Of a stretch of 64,000 bases of DNA, positions 17,606 through 28,360 are shown piece after piece (position 1 is the first letter of the stretch; the number at the start of each line of letters is the position of its first letter). Made by a program: the position numbers and the translations under genes. Under the pieces are notes generated by a model. It was not told the origin of the DNA. It did not search any database and was given only the letters and a program-made list of their open reading frames with translations. Origin of the DNA: Novosphingobium sp. (GTDB lineage Bacteria; Pseudomonadota; Alphaproteobacteria; Sphingomonadales; Sphingomonadaceae); contig JACKKY010000002.1 of the NCBI GenBank assembly GCA_024236175.1, positions 248,001-312,000 on the forward strand, given 5' to 3'.

Positions 17606-18340
17606 ATGGGCAAGGTCATCGTCATCACCGGGGCAGGTTCGGGTCTGGGCAGGGCACTGGCCCGGCGATTCGGCGCCGATGGGGACAGCGTGGTGCTGAT
17701 CGCCCGCACGCAGTCGAAGCTCGACAAGGTCGCGGACGAGATCGGCGACAATGCGCTGGCCGTATCCTGCGACATCGGCAACGCCGATTCCGTTCGCGCG
17801 GCCTTTGCGAAGATTGCCGAAAAGCACCCCAGGATAGACGTGCTGATCAACAACGCGGCGATGATCGACTACGCGACGCTCGCCGATGCCAGTGACGATC
17901 ACATCATGGGCGTTGTCGGCACCAACATGATCGGCAACCTGCTTTGCAGCCGCGCGGCGATCAACATGATGGACCGGGGCGGGCACATCATCAACGTCAG
18001 CAGCGAATCGGTGGAGGCGCCCTATCCGCACCATGTCGTCTACCAGGCGACCAAGGGCGGCATCGAGACGATGTCGAAGCACCTCCAGGACGAGCTGGAA
18101 CCGCAGGGTATCCGCGTCACCGTCGTTCGCGCCGGGCCGATGTACGATGAGGACCAGAAGATGCAGGCCGGCGAGGAAGCGGCGCAGGGGTTCTACAAGG
18201 CCTGTGTCGAGCGCGGCATCGACCTCTCGAAAATGCCGGTCTCGCACTTCGATTCGGTGCTGTGGGTGTTCCGTTCGCTGATCGACATGCCCGGCGACAT
18301 GCATGTCGACACGATGCGCTTCAGCTCCCGGCGGGCTTGA
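17606..18340 (+). CDS. short-chain dehydrogenase/reductase
   Basis: A 244-residue classical SDR with the NAD(P) motif TGAGSGLG, the NNAA motif (LINNAAMID), a catalytic Ser in NVSSESVE and the YxxxK pair in YQATKGG. ATG 17606 follows a GGAAAGGA Shine-Dalgarno. The substrate is unknown. Its divergent placement with a P450 suggests oxidation of an alcohol made by the P450, but this is inference. Confidence 0.9.
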   Translation: MGKVIVITGAGSGLGRALARRFGADGDSVVLIARTQSKLDKVADEIGDNALAVSCDIGNADSVRAAFAKIAEKHPRIDVLINNAAMIDYATLADASDDHIMGVVGTNMIGNLLCSRAAINMMDRGGHIINVSSESVEAPYPHHVVYQATKGGIETMSKHLQDELEPQGIRVTVVRAGPMYDEDQKMQAGEEAAQGFYKACVERGIDLSKMPVSHFDSVLWVFRSLIDMPGDMHVDTMRFSSRRA

Positions 18341-18383
18341 AGGCGACCGACCGGGCCTAGCTGCGGCATTCAGGCCAACCGGA

Positions 18384-19424
18384 TCACACCGGCTGGAGCA
18401 CGCCGCGATAGGAAGGGTCTTCGAGCGCGCGGCCGGCGCCGAGCGCCACGCAATTCAACGGGTCCTGCGCGATCATCACCGGCAGGCCGGTGGCTTCGGC
18501 GATCACCGTATCGATGTCGGCGAGAAGCGATCCGCCTCCGGTCATCACGATCCCGGTCTCGACGATGTCGGCGGCGATTTCCGGCGCCACGCTCTCGAGC
18601 GCGTTCCTGACCACCTCGACGATCTGGGCAACGGACTCGGAAAGCGATTCGGCGATCTCCTGCGTGGTGATCTCGATTTCGTTCGGCACACCCCTGAGGA
18701 GATCGAGTCCCTTCACCGTCACGATCCTTGAATCCTCGTCGGAAGGCACGAGCGCGCTGCCGAAATCGTGCTTGATGTGTTCGGCGGTCGCTTCGCCGAT
18801 GACCATGTTGTGGTGCCTGCGAACGTGCGCCATGATCGCCTCGTCCATATGGTCGCCGCCGGTCCGCACCGAAGTTGCGAGATGGAGCCCGCCGGTCGCA
18901 ATGACGCCGACTTCCGTGGTGCCCCCGCCGATGTCCACGACCATCGTTCCCAGCGGCTCGCAGACCGGTATGTCCGCGCCCAGGGCCGCAGCGAGACACT
19001 CGTCGATCAGCCAGACCCGGCGCGCACCGGCATTGCTGGCCGCGTCGCGAATGGCGCGCTGTTCGACCATCGTCGAATTCGAAGGGACGCAGACGATGAT
19101 CTCGGGCGAGGACAGGAAGCGCCCGCTGCCGCGCACCTTGCCGATGAAGTGCTTTATCATCTGCTCGGCGACTTCGAGGTCCGAAATGACGCCGTTGCGC
19201 AAGGGCCGGACCGCCCTGATGTCCTGCGGGGTCTTGCCCAGCATCAGCTTCGCATCGTCGCCGACGGCGAGGACCCGGTCGATCCCGTCCACTGTCTGGA
19301 GCGCGACCACGGACGGTTCGGCGAGGACGATGCCTCTGCCCCTGACGTAGACGACGGTGTTCGCCGTTCCCAGGTCCATCGCGATGTCTGAGGAAGTCGG
19401 AAGGAAACGGTCGATGAATGTCAT
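18384..19424 (-). CDS. mreB: rod shape-determining protein MreB
   Basis: Actin-like ATPase that forms membrane-associated filaments guiding lateral wall synthesis. The 346-residue product has phosphate-1 DLGTANTVVYV, phosphate-2 VVDIGGGTTEVGV and adenosine motif TGGGSLL. It starts at 19424; the longer frame upstream runs through the rpsD terminator. mreC, mreD, pbp2 and rodA do not follow, so this is a solo mreB that could be a second paralogue. Confidence 0.93.
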   Translation of the reverse strand: MTFIDRFLPTSSDIAMDLGTANTVVYVRGRGIVLAEPSVVALQTVDGIDRVLAVGDDAKLMLGKTPQDIRAVRPLRNGVISDLEVAEQMIKHFIGKVRGSGRFLSSPEIIVCVPSNSTMVEQRAIRDAASNAGARRVWLIDECLAAALGADIPVCEPLGTMVVDIGGGTTEVGVIATGGLHLATSVRTGGDHMDEAIMAHVRRHHNMVIGEATAEHIKHDFGSALVPSDEDSRIVTVKGLDLLRGVPNEIEITTQEIAESLSESVAQIVEVVRNALESVAPEIAADIVETGIVMTGGGSLLADIDTVIAEATGLPVMIAQDPLNCVALGAGRALEDPSYRGVLQPV

Positions 19425-19573
19425 TCGGTGTTGATCTCTGGTCGCAATCGTTTGGATGCTCGAACCAAGTTCAATGTCGGTATCTGGCGAACCGGCAAGG
19501 GCGGGGCGTCGGAGGGTGGCCTGATCGCGCTGAACGGATTGAAGAGCCACGGACCATCGACCGGAACGGAAAC

Positions 19574-19601
19574 GAAAAAGGGCGGCCCCGCGGGACCGCC
19601 C
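19574..19601 (-). terminator. rho-independent terminator of rpsD
   Basis: On the minus strand GGGCGG, a G/C-rich loop and CCGCCC are followed by TTTTT. It lies about 30 bases past the rpsD stop and separates rpsD from mreB. Stem plus T run make this the clearest intrinsic terminator in the window. Confidence 0.85.
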
Positions 19602-19629
19602 TTCCGAATTCGGAAAATCCGTCCGGGTA

Positions 19630-20244
19630 TCAGCGCGAGTAGAACTCGACGACCAGGTTCGGTTCCATGCGGACCGGGTAGGGCACCTCGTCAAGCGTCG
19701 GTACGCGCACGAAGGACACCTTGTCGGTGCCGTCGGGAGCGACATAATCGGGAATCTCGCGTTCCGGCAGCGACTGCGCTTCGAGAACGAGGGCCATTTC
19801 CTTGGCCTTGTCGCCGAGGCTGATCACGTCGCCCGGGCGAATGCGGCGGCTGGCGATGTTGCACTTCACGCCGTTGACGCGGATGTGGCCGTGGCTGACG
19901 ATCTGGCGGGCGGCGAAGATGGTCGGCGCGAACTTGGCGCGATAGACCACCATGTCGAGCCGCTGCTCAAGCAGGCCGATAAGGTTCTGGCCGGTGTCGC
20001 CCTTCATGCTCGCCGCTTCCTGGTAGGTGCGCTTGAACTGCTTTTCGGTGACGTCGCCGTAATAGCCCTTCAGCTTCTGCTTGGCGCGAAGCTGGATGCC
20101 GTAGTCGGAAAGCTTGCCCTTGCGCCGCTGGCCATGCTGGCCGGGGCCGTAGCTGCGGCGGTTAACCGAGCTTTTCGGGCGGCCCCAGATGTTCTCGCCC
20201 ATGCGGCGGTCGAGTTTGTACTTGGCGCTCTTGCGCTTCGACAT
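19630..20244 (-). CDS. rpsD: 30S ribosomal protein S4
   Basis: Primary 16S rRNA-binding protein of the small subunit body. It is 204 residues, the usual length, with N-terminal MSKRKSAKYKLDRR, the S4 domain segment VSHGHIRVNG, and a C-terminal VVEFYSR. It is monocistronic here, flanked by a strong terminator downstream and a 153-bp upstream gap, and is not in the alpha operon with rpoA as it is in E. coli. Confidence 0.98.
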   Translation of the reverse strand: MSKRKSAKYKLDRRMGENIWGRPKSSVNRRSYGPGQHGQRRKGKLSDYGIQLRAKQKLKGYYGDVTEKQFKRTYQEAASMKGDTGQNLIGLLEQRLDMVVYRAKFAPTIFAARQIVSHGHIRVNGVKCNIASRRIRPGDVISLGDKAKEMALVLEAQSLPEREIPDYVAPDGTDKVSFVRVPTLDEVPYPVRMEPNLVVEFYSR

Positions 20245-20397
20245 AAGTCGTCTCCAATTTGCTTGCGCCTGGGCACTATGCCCTGCGCTTCGAGCCCGGA
20301 ACCGCACCATTCCGACGAATTCGGAATGCGGCCGCCGCTTCACCGGGGTGCGCGGCCAATTGCGAAGCGCGGCGCCTAGCCGCCGCATCCGCACAAG

Positions 20398-21126
20398 TCA
20401 AGGTTTTCGCGGCTTTCGCTCCAGCGTGGAGAGAACGCCGCGCATGGTGCGCACTTCCAGCGAATTCCACCCCGGCTTGGTCAGCATGTTGCGCAAGGTG
20501 CGCCGCGAGGCGGCGGCGCGGCTTTCCGGCCAGAAATAGTTGCGTGGCTCGAGCAGCGCCTCGAAATGGCCGATGAGCCCCTCGAGCTCCTCCTGCGGGG
20601 CAGGGGGCAACTCTTCCTCAGCCGTAGGGATATCCATTGGGGCGAGTTTCGACCATTCGTAGGCACACAGGATCACCGCCTGCGCCAGGTTGAGCGATCC
20701 GAACTCGGGATTGACCGGCACCGTCAGGATAGCGCGGGCCAGCGCGACATCGTCGGTTTCCAGCCCGGAGCGTTCCGGTCCGAAGACTATTGCGCTCCCA
20801 CCGGGGGCGGCCCGGATCTCGCGGGCTGCCACGTCGGGTGTGACCACAGGCTTGCTGACGCCGCGCTTGCGTACGGTGGTTGCATAGACGTTGGCGCAAT
20901 CCGAAACCGCCTCGGCCAGCGTCTCGTGCACGGTGGCGCGTTCGAGCAAGATATCCGCGCCCGCCGCGGCCGGTCCGGCCGCCGGATTGGGCCATCCGTC
21001 GCGCGGAGAGACGAGGCGCATCTCCGTCAGCCCGAAATTGAGCATGGCCCGGGCAGCCTTGCCGATATTCTCACCGAGTTGCGGACGGACGAGGACGATG
21101 ATCGGAGCGTCAGTCTTGGTCGGCAT
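20398..21126 (-). CDS. trmJ: RNA 2'-O-methyltransferase of the TrmJ type (SPOUT fold)
   Basis: A SpoU/TrmH-family enzyme of 242 residues. Motif 1 is RPQLGENIGKAARAMLNFG, motif 2 FGPERSGLETDD and motif 3 PEFGSLNLAQAVILCAYEW. This pattern matches TrmJ, which methylates residue 32 of tRNAs. ATG 21126 overlaps the nrdR 3' end by 17 bp, so the two are probably co-translated. A longer frame upstream lies within nrdR and is ignored. Confidence 0.87.
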   Translation of the reverse strand: MPTKTDAPIIVLVRPQLGENIGKAARAMLNFGLTEMRLVSPRDGWPNPAAGPAAAGADILLERATVHETLAEAVSDCANVYATTVRKRGVSKPVVTPDVAAREIRAAPGGSAIVFGPERSGLETDDVALARAILTVPVNPEFGSLNLAQAVILCAYEWSKLAPMDIPTAEEELPPAPQEELEGLIGHFEALLEPRNYFWPESRAAASRRTLRNMLTKPGWNSLEVRTMRGVLSTLERKPRKP

Positions 21127-21586
21127 CGCGCCCACCGGCCTCCTGGACGGCGCTGGCGAATTCCTCGAAATCGCGGGCTTCGCTGAAGTCGCGGTAGACG
21201 CTGGCGAAGCGGATGTAGGCAACGCTGTCGAGGTGGCGCAGGCCGTCCATCACCATTTCCCCGATCGCCTGGGATGGCACTTCCGCATCGCCCAGGGTTT
21301 CGATCTGGCGCTGGATGCCGGAAACGAGCTGGTCGAGCCGTTCCTGCGGCATGCCCCGCTTGCGGCAGGCGAGGGCGACCGACTGCTCGATCTTGGCGCG
21401 GTCGAACGCCTCGCGCGTCTCGTCGCTCTTGACGACGGTCACTTCGCGCAGCTGAACGCGCTCGAATGTCGTGAAGCGGGCACCGCAGCCTTCGCACTGC
21501 CGCCGCCGCCGGATGGCCGTGTTGTCCTCGGTGGGACGGCTGTCCTTCACCTGGCTGTGTTCATTCGCGCAGAAAGGGCAGCGCAT
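21110..21586 (-). CDS. nrdR: transcriptional repressor NrdR
   Basis: A 158-residue ATP-cone regulator of ribonucleotide reductase genes. The N-terminal zinc ribbon is CPFC with CEGC, and the ATP-cone reads VVKSDETREAFDRAKI. It is part of the rpiB-glyA-small protein-nrdR-trmJ minus-strand cluster, a glyA-nrdR association seen in many alphaproteobacteria. Confidence 0.96.
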   Translation of the reverse strand: MRCPFCANEHSQVKDSRPTEDNTAIRRRRQCEGCGARFTTFERVQLREVTVVKSDETREAFDRAKIEQSVALACRKRGMPQERLDQLVSGIQRQIETLGDAEVPSQAIGEMVMDGLRHLDSVAYIRFASVYRDFSEARDFEEFASAVQEAGGRDADQD

Positions 21587-21592
21587 CGGGCC

Positions 21593-21808
21593 TCAGGGAC
21601 GAATCCGCTTGTAGAACTTGTAGCCAGCGCCCGCGGCCAGCCCGAGCGGCAGCGTGACGACGGGCAGAACCGCGCCCACGACCGCGCCAAGCGCGCCCCA
21701 GGTCAACACCGGCCGGGTGGAAGGATGCTTCATCCCGTCGCGGATCATATCGGCGAGTTCCTCGCGCGCGTCGCGGATGAAATCGCCGGTCTTCTCGGTC
21801 TCGGTCAT
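21593..21808 (-). CDS. small hypothetical membrane protein
   Basis: A 71-residue protein. A charged N-terminal helix (TETEKTGDFIRDAREELAD) is followed by a hydrophobic segment from about residue 37 to 62 (LTWGALGAVVGAVLPVVTL) and a basic tail ending YKFYKRIRP. No family was recognised. It starts 2 bp after the glyA stop and ends 6 bp before the nrdR start, so it is embedded in the operon and very likely translated. Confidence 0.75.
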   Translation of the reverse strand: MTETEKTGDFIRDAREELADMIRDGMKHPSTRPVLTWGALGAVVGAVLPVVTLPLGLAAGAGYKFYKRIRP

Positions 21809-21810
21809 CG

Positions 21811-23124
21811 TCACATCCCCTGATAGATCGGGAAACGGGCACACAGTTCCTCGACGCGGGCGGCGACGCTCGCCTCGACCTGCGCATCGCCTTCCTCGCC
21901 GTTCTTGCGCAGTCCCTCGCAGACTTCGGCGATCAGTTCGCCGACCTGGCGGAACTCCGCCGGGCCGAAGCCGCGGGTGGTGCAGGCGGGCGAGCCGAGG
22001 CGGATGCCCGAGGTCACGAACGGCTTTTCGGGATCGTTGGGGATCGCGTTCTTGTTGCAGGTGATCGAAGCGCGATCGAGCGCCTTTTCGGCGAACTTGC
22101 CCTTGGCCTCCTTGGGCCGAAGGTCGACCAGCATCAGGTGGTTGTCGGTGCCGCCCGACACGATGTCGAGGCCCTGTTCCTGCAGGCTGGCGGCAAGCGC
22201 CTTGGCGTTTTCGGCCACGGCCTTGGCATAGGTCTTGAATTCGGGGGTCATCGCCTCGGCGAAGGCGACCGCCTTGGCGGCAATGACATGCATCAGCGGG
22301 CCGCCCTGCATGCCCGGGAAAATCGCGCTGTTGATCTTCTTGGCGATGGCTTCGTCGTTGCTCAGGATGACGCCGGAGCGGGGGCCGCGCAGCGACTTGT
22401 GCGTGGTGGTCGTCGTGACGTGGGCGTGCGGGATGGGGCTGGGATGCACACCGCCGGCGACAAGGCCGGAAAAGTGCGACATGTCCGCCACCAGATAGGC
22501 CCCGACTTCGTCGGCGATCTCGCGGAAACGCGCGAAATCCCAGAAGCGGGAATAGGCGGTCGCGCCGCAGATGATGAGCTTGGGCTTGTGCTCGCGGGCG
22601 ACGCGGGCGACGTCGTCCATGTCGATCAGGTGATCGTCCGGCCGCACGCCGTAGGACACCGGGTGGAACCACTTGCCGCTCATGTTGACCGGCGAACCGT
22701 GGGTGAGGTGGCCGCCGGACGCAAGGTCCATGCCCATGAAGGTATCGCCCGGCTGCAGCAGGGCCAGGAACACCGCCTGGTTCATCTGGCTGCCGGAATT
22801 GGGCTGGACGTTGGCGAAATTGCAGCCGAACAGCGATTTGGCCCGCTCGATCGCGAGCGTCTCGATCTCGTCGACATATTCGCATCCGCCGTAATAGCGC
22901 TTGCCCGGATAGCCCTCGGCATATTTGTTGGTGAGGATGGATCCGGTCGCCTCGAGCACCGCCTTGCTGCAGATATTCTCAGAAGCGATCAGTTCGATCT
23001 TGTCGCGCTGGCGGCCGAGCTCCTTGCCGATCCAGCCCGCGATTTCGGGATCGGTCTCGGCCAGGCCCTTGGTGAAAAAGCCGTCGGGCCGCACGTCTGT
23101 CAGGGTGGCTGCGCTGGTGCTCAT
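21811..23124 (-). CDS. glyA: serine hydroxymethyltransferase
   Basis: PLP enzyme interconverting serine and glycine with tetrahydrofolate, the main source of one-carbon units. It is 437 residues, slightly longer than E. coli GlyA (417). The PLP lysine motif is TTTTHKSLRGPRSG. Other signatures include LIASENICSKAVLEATGS and NKYAEGYPGKRYYGG. It overlaps the rpiB stop by 4 bp. Confidence 0.98.
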   Translation of the reverse strand: MSTSAATLTDVRPDGFFTKGLAETDPEIAGWIGKELGRQRDKIELIASENICSKAVLEATGSILTNKYAEGYPGKRYYGGCEYVDEIETLAIERAKSLFGCNFANVQPNSGSQMNQAVFLALLQPGDTFMGMDLASGGHLTHGSPVNMSGKWFHPVSYGVRPDDHLIDMDDVARVAREHKPKLIICGATAYSRFWDFARFREIADEVGAYLVADMSHFSGLVAGGVHPSPIPHAHVTTTTTHKSLRGPRSGVILSNDEAIAKKINSAIFPGMQGGPLMHVIAAKAVAFAEAMTPEFKTYAKAVAENAKALAASLQEQGLDIVSGGTDNHLMLVDLRPKEAKGKFAEKALDRASITCNKNAIPNDPEKPFVTSGIRLGSPACTTRGFGPAEFRQVGELIAEVCEGLRKNGEEGDAQVEASVAARVEELCARFPIYQGM

Positions 23125-23585
23125 GCTGTCTGCCTGCTTGATTCTTTGGATGTCTGGGGGGTGGAAAGCTTGTCGACGCGGCGCTGGTGGCGCCCGCCCG
23201 CGAATTCGGTCGTCAGGAAGGCTTCAAGGCACATCCTGGCCATCTCCGGACCGATCAGCCGCGCGCCCATCGCGATGATGTTGGCATCGTTGTGCTCGCG
23301 CGACAGCTGCGCCGAAAGCGGCTCCGACACCAGCGCGCAGCGCACGGCGGGATTGCGGTTGACGGCAATCGATATGCCGACACCCGATCCGCACAGCGCA
23401 ATGCCCCTGTCCGCCTCGCCCGAAGCGACCGTATCGGCGAGCTTGTAGCCGTAGTCGGGATAATCGACCGAAGCGTCCCCGTCCGGGCCGAGATCGGCGA
23501 CTTCGTGGCCCATCCCGGTGAGCCATTCGACAAGCTCCGCCTTCATGGCGACGGCGGCGTGATCGGATGCAATGGCGATGCGCAT
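23121..23585 (-). CDS. rpiB: ribose-5-phosphate isomerase B
   Basis: Interconverts ribose-5-phosphate and ribulose-5-phosphate. It is 154 residues, with N-terminal IAIASDHAAVAMK, active-site CGSGVGISIAVNR and SREHNDANIIAMGAR. It is the first gene of the minus-strand glyA cluster and overlaps glyA by 4 bp. A C-terminal extension after FAGGRHQRRVDKL is polar and probably disordered. Confidence 0.95.
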   Translation of the reverse strand: MRIAIASDHAAVAMKAELVEWLTGMGHEVADLGPDGDASVDYPDYGYKLADTVASGEADRGIALCGSGVGISIAVNRNPAVRCALVSEPLSAQLSREHNDANIIAMGARLIGPEMARMCLEAFLTTEFAGGRHQRRVDKLSTPQTSKESSRQTA

Positions 23586-23715
23586 GGCTTGCGGGCTCGT
23601 ACTAGCTGTTGCGGGTGAATCGCGGCTAGCGCCCCCATAGGCGGTAGTGCGCGATTAGGCCACCTCGAATAGCGCTGTTTTGCCCGGCGTACCCGGGCAC
23701 GGCGGGACCCCGCCT

Positions 23716-25746
<2,031 letters not shown>

Positions 25747-25848
25747 TCTTCCGCCCTGAACTGGGAGCCTTGCCCGCAAAGACCGACTATTATAATCGGC
25801 CCTTTGCCTCAGACAGGGCTCAAATTCCAGCTCTCTCTTAGGTTTTTC

Positions 25849-27654
25849 CTACAAATCTTGCGTTTCGGACGCCAATCGACGCATGCGCTCGTTGATGTCC
25901 TTCTTCCGTTTGAGCAGCCTCTGCTGCTCCTCGATATCGAACTTCGCGGTCGCCTGTTCGATCGCCCGATCGAGCACCGGCTCCTCGAAAAGCTTGGCAA
26001 CCGCCGCGGCGAGCGCTTCCACCGCAGTCCGCTCCTCCGTCGTATCGCTGACGAAAGGATAGCGGATACGGGAGTATTCTTCGGGCAGCGGTGCAGCCAG
26101 GCCTTTGTTCGCCAATATGGTTTGCACATCGCTGCTTTCAAGCGCTTCGCCCATCTCGTGCAAATCGAGCAGGGTGGCGAAACGCGGATCGAGGTCCGTC
26201 GCCCTTGCCAGCGTTTCGGCATGCCGGGCCAGTTCACCGGGGCGCAGGATCAGCCCGGCCAGCACCGCCGCAGCAAGGCTGTCACGCGCGCCGCCGCTGC
26301 TCATCCTGCGCAGACGGCCCGCATTTTCGGGTGATCGGCCCACCTGAGGCAGCGGCACCGCCCGGTTCGAACGGCGCTCGTTCTGCCTTTGCGGAAAGGC
26401 GAAGGCGGAGAACCGGTCGAGAAGGTCACGCCGGTAGAGCGCGCGGATATCCTGGTCGCCGATCGTCTCGACATGGGCGAGCAGCCGCGCCTTCAGTCCC
26501 GCCTTGTCCTCGGGCGTCGTCAGCGGCGCCGCGTCGCGTTCGTGCCGCCACAGCGTGTCCAGCAGGCTTTCAGCCTCTTCGAGCAGCCTGGTCATCGCGC
26601 CGACGCCGTCGCGCTTGATCAGGTCGTCCGGGTCCAGACCTGCGGGCAGGCGCACGATCCTGAGCGAATGGGACGGGCGCAGAAGCGGCAAGGCACGGGC
26701 AATCGCCCGCATCGCCGCACGCTGTCCGGCAGCATCGCCGTCGAAACACAGGATCGGGGCTTCGACGATCCGCCACAGCATCTCGATCTGCCGCTCGGTG
26801 AGCGCGGTGCCGAGCGGCGCGACGCATTCTCCGATCCCGGCCGCCGAAAGCGCGATCACATCCATGTAGCCTTCGACCACGACCATCTGCCCCGACTGGC
26901 GGGCGAGCGGGCCGGCGCGGTGGAGGTTGTAAAGCGTGCGCCCCTTGTCGAACAGCGGGGTGTCGGGCGAATTGAGGTATTTGGGAGCGTCGGTCTTGCC
27001 GGCATCGAGAATCCGGCCGCCGAAAGCGATCACCCGGCCGCGCGCATCCTCGATCGGCAGCATCAGCCGGCCCCGGAAGCGATCGTAGGGCTCACGATCC
27101 TCGACCGAGATGCGCAGGCCCGTCTCGATCAGCTCCTTTTCCTCGAACTGACCCAGCGCCTGTTTCAGGGCGTTGCGGGTGTCGGGCGCGAAACCGAAGC
27201 CGAAGCGGGCGACCGTGTGACGGTCGAACCCGCGCGAATCCAGGTAGTCTCGCGCGCGTTGGCCTTCGGGCGAGGCGAGGTTGGCGACGAACCACTTCTG
27301 CGCGGCTTCCATGACGTCATGCAGCCCGGCGCGCTGTTCCGCCTTCTCGGCGGCGCGCGGGTCGGGCGCGGGAACGTCCATCCCCGCTTCGGCGGCCAGT
27401 TCCTTGACCGCGTCCATGAAAGTCAGCCCGCGCTGGTCGGTCATCCAGCTTATGACGTCGCCGTGCGCGCCGCAGCCGAAGCAGTGATAGAAACCCTTCT
27501 CGTCGTTGACGGTGAAGCTCGGCGTCTTCTCGTTGTGGAACGGGCAACAGGCCTTGAATTCGCGGCCGGCTTTCTGCAGCCGGATACTGCGCGCGATGAC
27601 GCCCGAAAGCGTCACCCGGGACCGCAGCTCATCCAGCCACTGGGGACTCAGCAT
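25849..27654 (-). CDS. dnaG: DNA primase
   Basis: Makes RNA primers for replication. The 601-residue protein has a CHC2 zinc-binding domain (Cys37, His40, Cys58, Cys61), a TOPRIM region with VVEGYMDVIAL and CFDGDAAGQRAA, and a helicase-binding C-terminal region. ATG 27654 is the natural start; the upstream extension runs into an intergenic repeat. It lies between yqeY and rpoD on the same strand. Confidence 0.97.
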   Translation of the reverse strand: MLSPQWLDELRSRVTLSGVIARSIRLQKAGREFKACCPFHNEKTPSFTVNDEKGFYHCFGCGAHGDVISWMTDQRGLTFMDAVKELAAEAGMDVPAPDPRAAEKAEQRAGLHDVMEAAQKWFVANLASPEGQRARDYLDSRGFDRHTVARFGFGFAPDTRNALKQALGQFEEKELIETGLRISVEDREPYDRFRGRLMLPIEDARGRVIAFGGRILDAGKTDAPKYLNSPDTPLFDKGRTLYNLHRAGPLARQSGQMVVVEGYMDVIALSAAGIGECVAPLGTALTERQIEMLWRIVEAPILCFDGDAAGQRAAMRAIARALPLLRPSHSLRIVRLPAGLDPDDLIKRDGVGAMTRLLEEAESLLDTLWRHERDAAPLTTPEDKAGLKARLLAHVETIGDQDIRALYRRDLLDRFSAFAFPQRQNERRSNRAVPLPQVGRSPENAGRLRRMSSGGARDSLAAAVLAGLILRPGELARHAETLARATDLDPRFATLLDLHEMGEALESSDVQTILANKGLAAPLPEEYSRIRYPFVSDTTEERTAVEALAAAVAKLFEEPVLDRAIEQATAKFDIEEQQRLLKRKKDINERMRRLASETQDL

Positions 27655-27660
27655 GGCTTT

Positions 27661-27749
27661 CCCCTCCCGCAAGCGGGAGGGGCCGGGGGCGGGCAATTTG
27701 GGAAGTGCCGTCCTGGCCCACCCCAAATCCCTCCCGCCGGCGGGAAGGG
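27661..27749. repeat. REP-like double palindrome between yqeY and dnaG
   Basis: CCCCTCCCGC-AA-GCGGGAGGGG (27661-27682) is a perfect 10-bp hairpin just before the dnaG start. A second related palindrome, around CCCTCCCGCCGGCGGGAAGGG (27729-27749), closes the unit. Short complementary tracts between them (TTTGGG and CCCAAA) would allow a larger fold. It is a dispersed-repeat type element and may lower expression of dnaG relative to yqeY. Confidence 0.7.
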
Positions 27750-27754
27750 CTTCT

Positions 27755-28207
27755 TCACGCCAGCGCCGCCTTCACGAGGCCGCTTGCCTTGCTCATGTCG
27801 AGTTCGCTGCCATGACGGGCCTTCAACTCGGCCATCACCTTGCCCATGTCCTTCATGCCTTCTGCGCCGACTTCGGCCTTGATCGCCGCGATCGCCGCCT
27901 TTGTTTCTTCCTCGCTCATCTGCGCGGGCAGGAATTCCTCGATCACCGCCAGCTCCGCCAGTTCCGCTTCCGCACGGTCCTCGCGGCCGCCCTGCCTGAA
28001 CAGATCGATCGATTCGCGCCTTTGCTTGGCCATCTTCTGCAACACCTCGATCACCAGCGTGTCGTCGTCCGGTACGTTGGAAGCGGTGCGCAGCTCGATG
28101 TCGCGGTCCTTGAGCTTGGCGAGGATGAGGCGCACGGCGGCCACGCGGGGCTTGTCACCGGATTTCATGGCAGCCACTTGCGCGGCCTTGATCGAGTCGC
28201 GGAGCAT
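27755..28207 (-). CDS. GatB/YqeY domain-containing protein
   Basis: A 150-residue YqeY-family protein resembling the C-terminal tRNA-binding region of GatB. The N-terminus reads MLRDSIKAAQVAAMKSGDK and the C-terminus ends RHGSELDMSKASGLVKAAL. The role is unproven; association with tRNA amidation is inferred from family relation. It is upstream of dnaG-rpoD on the same strand, a conserved position. The start is set at 28207, well inside a much longer non-coding frame. Confidence 0.93.
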   Translation of the reverse strand: MLRDSIKAAQVAAMKSGDKPRVAAVRLILAKLKDRDIELRTASNVPDDDTLVIEVLQKMAKQRRESIDLFRQGGREDRAEAELAELAVIEEFLPAQMSEEETKAAIAAIKAEVGAEGMKDMGKVMAELKARHGSELDMSKASGLVKAALA

Positions 28208-28360
28208 GTTCTTCGGATTTCCTGTCTGTTGGATTGGATTGCGGTGGAAAGTAGCAAGCCGCGCCGCATTTTGCACCTTTCGCGGGTTGACGCACTGCAA
28301 CATGACTTGTAGCCGTCGAGCCTTAGCACCCATTGTCGGTTTACCAATACGGAGCGCCAT

